Positions 51,409 to 57,081 of a stretch of 57,081 nt of DNA are shown here, in pieces. Source of the DNA: Jiangella asiatica (GTDB lineage Bacteria; Actinomycetota; Actinomycetes; Jiangellales; Jiangellaceae). The notes below the pieces were generated by a model. It did no database searches. It saw only the letters and a program-made list of their open reading frames with translations, and was not told the origin of the DNA. Location of the stretch: NCBI RefSeq assembly GCF_004349065.1, contig NZ_SMKZ01000046.1, positions 1-57,081 of the forward strand, read 5' to 3'. The number at the start of each line of letters is the position of its first letter. Positions within the stretch are counted from its first letter, which is position 1. The translations under genes and the position numbers were made by a program.

Positions 51409-54294
51409 ATGAGCCAGATGGACACCGGCACGACGTCGTCGCCTGCTGACGACGCGCCGTACCGCTACACCGCCGAGGTGGCCGGCCAGATCGAGCAACG
51501 CTGGCAGGACCGCTGGGAGCACGACGGCACCTTCAACGCCCCCAACCCGAGCGGACCACTGTCCGAGGCAGGCGCCGAGCTGCCGGCCGCCAAGTTCTTC
51601 CTGATGGACATGTTCCCCTACCCGTCGGGCAAGGGGCTGCACGTCGGGCACCCGTTGGGGTACATCGCCACCGACGTCATCGGGCGGTTCCGGCGCATGT
51701 GCGGCGACAACGTCCTGCACGCGCTGGGCTACGACGCCTTCGGGCTGCCGGCCGAGCAGTACGCCGTCCAGACCGGCCAGCACCCGCGCAAGACCACCGA
51801 GGAGAACATTGCGACCATGCGCCGGCAGCTGCGCCGGCTGGGGCTGGCGCACGACACGCGCCGCTCGTTCGCGACCATCGACCCCGAGTACATGCGCTGG
51901 ACGCAGTGGATCTTCCTGCAGATCTTCGACTCCTGGTACGACACCGAGGCCGACGACGGACGGGGCCGGGCGCGGCCCATCGCCGAGCTGGTCGAGCAGT
52001 TCGAGAACGGCGAGCGGACGGTCCCGGGCGGGCGCACCTGGAGCGAGCTGAGCGAGGTCGAGCGGCGCGCCGTCGTCGACGAGCACCGGCTGGCCTACGT
52101 ATCGGAATCTCCTGTCAACTGGTGCCCAGGGCTGGGGACGGTGCTGTCCAACGAGGAGGTCACCGCCGACGGCCGCAGCGAGCGCGGCAACTTCCCCGTC
52201 TTCAAGCGCAACCTGCGGCAGTGGATGATGCGCATCACCGCCTACGCCGACCGGCTGATCGACGACCTGGACCGCATCGACTGGCCCGAGAAGGTCAAGA
52301 CGATGCAGCGCAACTGGATCGGCCGCTCCACCGGCGCCACGGTCCGGTTCGCCACCGACGGGGGCGACCTGGAGGTCTTCACCACCCGCCCCGACACGCT
52401 GTTCGGTGCGACGTTCATGGTGGTGGCGCCCGAGCACCCGCTGGTCGACCAGCTGACGACGAACGCCTGGCCCGAGGACGCGAAACCGGCGTGGACCGGC
52501 GGGCACGCGACGCCCGCGGACGCCGTCGCCGACTACCGCACCCAGGCCGCGGCGAAAACTGATCTGGAGAGGCAGGCCGCGTCTTCAGAGGGCCGCGACA
52601 AGACCGGGATCTTCACCGGCTCGTTCGCCGTCAACCCCGTCAACGGCGCGCGCATCCCCGTCTTCGTCGCCGACTACGTGCTGATGGGCTACGGCACCGG
52701 CGCAATCATGGCGGTCCCCGGCCAGGACGAGCGCGACTGGGAGTTCGCCGAGCGGTTCGACCTGCCCATCGTCCGCACGGTGGAGCCGCCGGCGGAGTTC
52801 GACGGCGAGGCCTACGTCGGCGAGGGTCCGGCCATCAATTCGGCGAACGAAGAGATCTCGCTGGACGGCCTGGGTGTCGTCGAGGCCAAGGCCGCTATCA
52901 TTGCCTGGCTAGAGTCCAAGGGCACCGGTGAGGGCACCGTCACCTACCGGCTGCGCGACTGGCTGTTCAGCCGCCAGCGGTACTGGGGCGAGCCGTTCCC
53001 GGTCGTGTACGACGAGAACGGGTCGCCGTTCGCACTGCCGGACGACCAGCTGCCCGTCGAGCTGCCCGACGTGCCCGACTACTCGCCGCGGACCTATGAC
53101 GCCGACGCGGCCGACACCGAGCCGGAGCCGCCGCTGGCCCGCGTCCCGGAGTGGGTCGAGGTCGAGCTGGACCTGGGCGACGGCCCCAAGCGGTATCGCC
53201 GCGACACGAACACCATGCCCAACTGGGCCGGCTCCTGCTGGTACGAGCTGCGCTACGTCGACCCCACCGCCACCGACCGCCTGGTCGACCCGGAGAACGA
53301 GCGCTACTGGATGGGTCCGCGCCGTGACGGCGACGCCGGTGGTGTCGACCTGTACATCGGCGGGGTCGAGCACGCCGTGCTGCACCTGCTGTACTCCCGG
53401 TTCTGGCACAAGGTCCTGTTCGACCTGGGCCACGTCTCCAGCGAGGAGCCGTTCCACAAGCTGTTCAACCAGGGCTACATCCAGGCCTACGCCTACACCG
53501 ACGAGCGCGGTCAGTACGTGCCGGCCGAGCAGGTCCTCGAAGAGGAACAGGGCGGAGTGTCCGGTTGGTACTTCGAGGGCAAGCCGGTCAACCGCGAGTA
53601 CGGCAAGATGGGCAAGAGCCTGAAGAACATCGTCACACCCGACGACATGTACGACGCCTACGGCGCCGACACGTTCCGGGTGTACGAGATGTCGATGGGC
53701 CCGCTGGACCTGTCCCGGCCGTGGGAGACCCGCGCGGTCGTCGGCTCGCTGCGGTTCCTGCAGCGGGTCTGGCGCAACATCGTCTCCGAGGAGACAGGCG
53801 AGGTCGTCGTCGGCATGCACCCGGCCGACGACGAGACCAACCGCGTCCTGCACCGCACCATCGCCGCGGTCCGCGCCGACATGGAGGCGATGCGGTTCAA
53901 CACCGCGATCGCCCGCATGATCGAGCTGAACAACCACCTGACCAAGCTGACGGTGGTACCGCGCGAGGTCGCCGAGACGCTGGTGCTGATGCTGGCGCCT
54001 GTCGCGCCACACGTCGCCGAAGAGCTGTGGTCGCGGCTGGGCCACCCGCAGTCCTTGGCGCATGAGCCGTTCCCCGTCGCCGATCCCGCGCTGCTGGTCG
54101 AGGAGACGGTCACCTGCGTGGTCCAGGTCGCGGGCAAGGTGCGCGACCGGCTGGAGGTGCCGCCGTCCGTCGACGACGACACCCTGCGCGAGCTGGCGCT
54201 GGCCTCGGAGGCGGTGCGGCGCACGCTGGACGGCCGGGGGGTGCGCACGGTGATCGTGCGCGCGCCCAGGCTGGTCAACGTCGTCCCGGCCTGA
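51409..54294 (+). CDS. leuS: Leucyl-tRNA synthetase
   Basis: A 961-residue class I synthetase of bacterial type. HVGH (78-81) in [13 protein letters not shown] is the HIGH motif and KMGKS (733-737) the KMSKS loop. The CP1 editing domain lies between ([20 protein letters not shown] at its start; [19 protein letters not shown] with the editing Asp). The C-terminal anticodon and tail domains are complete. ATG 51409 is chosen over 51391 because GAGGG lies between them; 51391 has no site. Expression should be set by the upstream leucine attenuator. Confidence 0.96.
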   Translation: MSQMDTGTTSSPADDAPYRYTAEVAGQIEQRWQDRWEHDGTFNAPNPSGPLSEAGAELPAAKFFLMDMFPYPSGKGLHVGHPLGYIATDVIGRFRRMCGDNVLHALGYDAFGLPAEQYAVQTGQHPRKTTEENIATMRRQLRRLGLAHDTRRSFATIDPEYMRWTQWIFLQIFDSWYDTEADDGRGRARPIAELVEQFENGERTVPGGRTWSELSEVERRAVVDEHRLAYVSESPVNWCPGLGTVLSNEEVTADGRSERGNFPVFKRNLRQWMMRITAYADRLIDDLDRIDWPEKVKTMQRNWIGRSTGATVRFATDGGDLEVFTTRPDTLFGATFMVVAPEHPLVDQLTTNAWPEDAKPAWTGGHATPADAVADYRTQAAAKTDLERQAASSEGRDKTGIFTGSFAVNPVNGARIPVFVADYVLMGYGTGAIMAVPGQDERDWEFAERFDLPIVRTVEPPAEFDGEAYVGEGPAINSANEEISLDGLGVVEAKAAIIAWLESKGTGEGTVTYRLRDWLFSRQRYWGEPFPVVYDENGSPFALPDDQLPVELPDVPDYSPRTYDADAADTEPEPPLARVPEWVEVELDLGDGPKRYRRDTNTMPNWAGSCWYELRYVDPTATDRLVDPENERYWMGPRRDGDAGGVDLYIGGVEHAVLHLLYSRFWHKVLFDLGHVSSEEPFHKLFNQGYIQAYAYTDERGQYVPAEQVLEEEQGGVSGWYFEGKPVNREYGKMGKSLKNIVTPDDMYDAYGADTFRVYEMSMGPLDLSRPWETRAVVGSLRFLQRVWRNIVSEETGEVVVGMHPADDETNRVLHRTIAAVRADMEAMRFNTAIARMIELNNHLTKLTVVPREVAETLVLMLAPVAPHVAEELWSRLGHPQSLAHEPFPVADPALLVEETVTCVVQVAGKVRDRLEVPPSVDDDTLRELALASEAVRRTLDGRGVRTVIVRAPRLVNVVPA

Positions 54295-54305
54295 GCCGGG
54301 TCTGG

Positions 54306-55157
54306 ATGGCGGACCGGGTCGCGGTCGTCACCGACTCGACGGCGCACCTCGCGCCCGAGGACGTCGTCGAGCGCGGCATCGAAGTGGTGCCGCTGCAGGT
54401 CGTGGTCGACGGTGCCGCCATGAACGAGGGAACGGGCATCGGGCTGCACGAGGTCGCCGACGCACTGCGGTCGCATGTTCCCGTGACGACGTCACGGCCC
54501 AGTCCGCAGGCCTTCCTCGACGTGTACGAGACGGTGGCGGCACGGGGGTGCTCGGCCGTCGTGTCGGTGCACCTGTCCGGCAGCCTGTCCGGCACCGCCG
54601 ACGCCGCCCGGCTTGCCGCTCGCGACGCGCCACTGCCCGTCTATGTTGTCGACTCCCGGTCGCTGGGTATGGGGCTGGGCTTCGCGGTCCTGACGGCGGC
54701 GTCCGCGGCCGCGCGCGGGCTCACCCCTGACGAGGTGGCCGCGCTGGCGCGGGACCGCGCGGTGCGATCGTCGGCCTTCTTCTACGTGGACACCTTGGAG
54801 TACCTGCGCCGCGGTGGCCGGGTCGGAGCGGCGTCGGCGGTGGTGGGCACGGCGCTGGCCATCAAGCCGCTGCTCTACCTGCGCGACGGATGGATCGAGC
54901 TGCTGGAGAAGGTGCGCACGTCCGGCCGGGCGCGGGCACGGCTCGAGGACCTGGCCGTCGGGGTCGGCATGCGCGCGCCCGGCCCCGTCGACGTCGCCAT
55001 CCATCATCTCGACAACGCCGCGCGGGCCGGACAGCTCGCCGAGCGCCTGGCCGAACGGCTCCCGTCGCCGGGGTCGGTGGTGGTCAGCGAGGTGGGCGCG
55101 GTGATCGGAGCGCACGTCGGGCCGGGCATGCTGGCCGCGGTGATCAGCCCGCGGTGA
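54306..55157 (+). CDS. DegV family protein
   Basis: A 283-residue fatty-acid-binding DegV/FakB-like protein. The N-terminal VAVVTDSTAHLAPEDVVERG has the DST motif; TTSRPSPQAFLDVYE and VSVHLSGSLSGTADAARLA contact the ligand carboxylate; and DTLEYLRRGGRVGAASAVVG with ALAIKPLL closes the second domain. In Firmicutes FakB presents fatty acids to the kinase FakA. It lies 12 bp after leuS, so it is probably co-transcribed. Confidence 0.92.
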   Translation: MADRVAVVTDSTAHLAPEDVVERGIEVVPLQVVVDGAAMNEGTGIGLHEVADALRSHVPVTTSRPSPQAFLDVYETVAARGCSAVVSVHLSGSLSGTADAARLAARDAPLPVYVVDSRSLGMGLGFAVLTAASAAARGLTPDEVAALARDRAVRSSAFFYVDTLEYLRRGGRVGAASAVVGTALAIKPLLYLRDGWIELLEKVRTSGRARARLEDLAVGVGMRAPGPVDVAIHHLDNAARAGQLAERLAERLPSPGSVVVSEVGAVIGAHVGPGMLAAVISPR

Positions 55158-55252
55158 CTTGCGCTCCGGAGTGGACAGGGACCTGGCCGGACGTTGTCGG
55201 TGCTGGTTGGCAGGATGCACGGCACACCCGGTCTCCCGAAGGGACAGCTGCC

Positions 55253-55699
55253 ATGGCTCCGAGGTCCTCCCAGGTCTTCAACCTGACGTTCGACGCCGCC
55301 GATCCCGCCCGGCTGGCCCGGTTCTGGGCCACCGCGCTCGGCTATGAGCTGGAGCCGCCGCCCGACGGATTCGGCTCCTGGGAGGAGGCACTCGCGGCGT
55401 GGAACGTGCCGGAGGACCGCTGGGACAGCGCCAGCGCGGTCATCGACCCCGACGGCGTGCTGCCGCGGCTGTTCTTCCAGAAGGTGCCCGAGCCGAAGAC
55501 CGCGAAGAATCGCGTGCACCTCGACGTCCGAGCCTGGCGTGGTGACGAGCGGGCGCCCGCCGAGCACCGCGAGCTGGTCGACGGCAAGGTCGCCGAGCTG
55601 GTCGAGGCCGGCGCCACGGTCGTCGCGCCCGTCGACGACCTCGGCTCCTACTGGGTGGTCATGCTCGACCCAGAGGGCAACGAGTTCTGCGTGACGTGA
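55253..55699 (+). CDS. VOC family protein
   Basis: A 148-residue VOC (glyoxalase-fold) protein: VFNLTFDAADPARLARFWAT starts the first module and DLGSYWVVMLDPEGNEFCVT ends the second. The middle LFFQKVPEPKTAKNRVHLDV strand is typical of actinobacterial glyoxalase-like members. AAGGGA precedes ATG 55253; the longer frame from 54890 lies over the DegV gene and is rejected. Ligand unknown. Confidence 0.88.
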   Translation: MAPRSSQVFNLTFDAADPARLARFWATALGYELEPPPDGFGSWEEALAAWNVPEDRWDSASAVIDPDGVLPRLFFQKVPEPKTAKNRVHLDVRAWRGDERAPAEHRELVDGKVAELVEAGATVVAPVDDLGSYWVVMLDPEGNEFCVT

Positions 55700-55743
55700 T
55701 CGGGCGGTGGCTGTCGGAAGCGGTGGGCTGTCGACCGGTGGGC

Positions 55744-55782
55744 TCGTCCACAGGCGCTGACCTGGGGTGCCCGTTGTCCACA
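55744..55782 (+). promoter_or_regulatory. Two DnaA-box-like 9-mers upstream of comEA
   Basis: TCGTCCACA (55744-55752) and TTGTCCACA (55774-55782) are in the same orientation with starts 30 nt apart. TTGTCCACA equals the preferred DnaA box of streptomycetes. A TAGCGT -10-like hexamer follows at 55822-55827, 8 nt before the comEA start. Confidence 0.4.
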
Positions 55783-55835
55783 TTCGGGCCTTGGCCCGTA
55801 GCCCGGCGGCCGGTGGCGGCCTAGCGTCCGTTGGC

Positions 55836-56771
55836 ATGCGACCCCTGCGCGACCGTCCCGCCGACGACCACACCGTGTCCCTGGTGCGGGCGCGCGTGGC
55901 GCGGCTCTCCGGGACGGCGCGCGGTGTCTCGTACGGCGACGGCGGCGACGCCGACCGGCTCGGCGCGGTCGGTGGGGTCGAGGCCGGCGGGTCGAGGTCC
56001 GAGCAGCGGGACGGGGACGACGACGCCGAGCCGGAGCCGGAGGGGCGGTGGGCCGGAGCGGTCGACGATTACCTGCCGCCGGTAGTACGGGCGCGGCTCG
56101 GCCTTGAGCGCGGGCACGTGGCGGTCGTCGTGCTCGTCGTGTTGCTGGGGGTGCTCGGCGCCGGGCTGGTGTTCCTACTGGCCCGGCCCGAGGTCGTGCC
56201 CATCGACACCGAGGTCACGGCTGAAGGCACCCCGGTCGAGTCGGAGCCGGGCGAGTCGGAGGGCGGCGGGGCGTCGGAGGGCGCTGGTGGTGACGCGTCG
56301 ACACCGGCCGGCACTACCTCGGATGGGCCCATCGTCGTCCACGTCGCAGGCCTGGTCACCAGCCCAGGCGTCGTCGAGCTGCCGGCCGGCGCGCGGGTGG
56401 TCGACGCCATCGAGGCCGCGGGCGGAGCCGCCGCCGAGGCCGACCTCACCCCGCTCAACCTCGCCCGCGTCCTGACCGACGGCGAGCAGGTGGTCGTGAC
56501 CGCCCAACCACCGCCGGGCCAGCCGGTCGCGCCGCCGCCCGCCCAGCCGGGTACCACCGACCCCAATGGCCAGCCGGCGGGGCCGATCGACCTCAACACC
56601 GCGACGGCCGCCGAGCTGGACACCCTGCCCGGCATCGGACCCACCCTGGCCGGCCGCATCCTGGCGTGGCGCGAGCAGAACGGCCGCTTCACCACGGTCG
56701 ACGAGTTGCGCGAGGTCTCCGGCATCGGCGAGCAGCGCTTCGCCGAGCTCGAGCCACTGGTGACGGTATGA
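55836..56771 (+). CDS. comEA: ComEA-like DNA-binding competence protein
   Basis: A 311-residue protein. A cytosolic N-terminal part (1-94, acidic) precedes one membrane helix (about 95-116), an Asp/Glu/Ser-rich linker, an SLBB domain (about 168-222; HVAGLVTSPGVVELPAGARV), a Pro linker and a C-terminal helix-hairpin-helix domain (about 248-311; LNTATAAELDTLPGIGPTLA and REVSGIGEQRFAELE) that binds double-stranded DNA outside the membrane. ATG 55836 starts the frame; its stop overlaps comEC. The long cytosolic N-terminus is typical of actinobacterial members. Confidence 0.93.
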   Translation: MRPLRDRPADDHTVSLVRARVARLSGTARGVSYGDGGDADRLGAVGGVEAGGSRSEQRDGDDDAEPEPEGRWAGAVDDYLPPVVRARLGLERGHVAVVVLVVLLGVLGAGLVFLLARPEVVPIDTEVTAEGTPVESEPGESEGGGASEGAGGDASTPAGTTSDGPIVVHVAGLVTSPGVVELPAGARVVDAIEAAGGAAAEADLTPLNLARVLTDGEQVVVTAQPPPGQPVAPPPAQPGTTDPNGQPAGPIDLNTATAAELDTLPGIGPTLAGRILAWREQNGRFTTVDELREVSGIGEQRFAELEPLVTV

Positions 56772-57081
56772 CCACCGCCGCTGGCGCCGGCCGCGACGGC
56801 GCCGAGCCCTCGACGTCGCCCGCCGGCGCCGACCATCCCGAGCGGCCCGACATGCTCGACCTGCGCCTGGTCCCGGTCGCTCTGGCGCTTTGGCTCGGTG
56901 CGCTGGCCGGGGTTGCCCTGCCCCGTTGGGCGGGCCTCCTCGTCTGCGCTCCGGCCGTGGTCGCGGCCGCCATCGTCGTCGCGCTGCCTGGTCGATCGGA
57001 GCGACCCCGTTCCGTGCCGTCCGCGGGGCGACGCGCGGTGGATGCGTCGACGGGGTCGCCCTGCGCTGCCCATGCCGACTC
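56768..57081 (+). CDS. comEC: ComEC/Rec2 family DNA channel protein, 5' part
   Basis: ATG 56768 overlaps the comEA stop by 4 nt. The 104 codons in the window give a Pro/Gly-rich start, then LRLVPVALALWLGALAGVAL and LLVCAPAVVAAAIVVALPG as the first two membrane helices, followed by Arg/Ser-rich sequence. This is how actinobacterial ComEC begins, directly after comEA. The gene runs off the window end. Confidence 0.8.
   Translation, partial: MTTAAGAGRDGAEPSTSPAGADHPERPDMLDLRLVPVALALWLGALAGVALPRWAGLLVCAPAVVAAAIVVALPGRSERPRSVPSAGRRAVDASTGSPCAAHAD

Overview
The window looks like a chromosomal segment of a high-G+C actinomycete. The evidence is strong G/C bias at third codon positions, frequent GTG and TTG starts, many ATGA/GTGA stop-start overlaps, actinobacterial family content (DUF5134, CGNR zinc finger, form II Cox-type hydroxylase, DUF58/MoxR/DUF4129 set) and a leuS gene with a leucine-codon attenuator. 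The genus cannot be fixed from the sequence alone; a Jiangella-like actinomycete is only a guess. I see no rRNA, tRNA, CRISPR array, phage module or recognisable transposase gene.

Layout. 1-5.8 kb: an AEC permease, a secreted M28 aminopeptidase broken by two one-base frameshifts, a GT-C mannosyltransferase-like membrane protein, an alpha/beta hydrolase, an L-rhamnose mutarotase-like gene and a decayed SDR tail ending at a repeat element. 6.1-15.4 kb: a carbohydrate cluster with a PfkB kinase, an ABC importer (binding lipoprotein and two permeases) and a secreted PIG-L deacetylase on the minus strand, and a DeoR regulator with a GH4 glycosidase on the plus strand. 15.4-26.7 kb: CGNR protein and Asp-nucleophile hydrolase, S1 protease, DUF5134 protein, a tiny basic ORF, VOC protein, DHA2 efflux pump, aldo/keto reductase, AraC/DUF2000 pair, decayed monooxygenase, MarR, HxlR, thioesterase and DUF1772 protein. 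26.9-31.6 kb: a CoxS-CoxL-CoxM type molybdenum hydroxylase operon and two small plus-strand genes.

31.7-46.2 kb: a large secreted M14 carboxypeptidase, a secreted glycerophosphodiester phosphodiesterase, an epimerase, a cupin/PmoA-like pair behind a LacI-type operator, two tandem PhoX-type phosphatases and a class V aminotransferase. A three-unit PHO-box-like array lies between the aminotransferase and the second phosphatase. 46.3-57.1 kb: a DUF4129 / unknown membrane protein / MoxR / DUF58 / small membrane protein operon, a VKOR-family protein, leuS with its attenuator leader, DegV, VOC, comEA and the start of comEC.

The most unusual content is non-coding. There are three copies of an element with TIR-like ends (two are exactly 88 bp and one is a composite of about 300 bp), two copies of a second hairpin family of about 50-58 bp, and a possible degenerate hybrid. 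Two copies abut truncated genes. Several regulator genes appear leaderless: a -10-like hexamer sits 6-7 nt upstream of the start codon, sometimes with a palindrome over the promoter.
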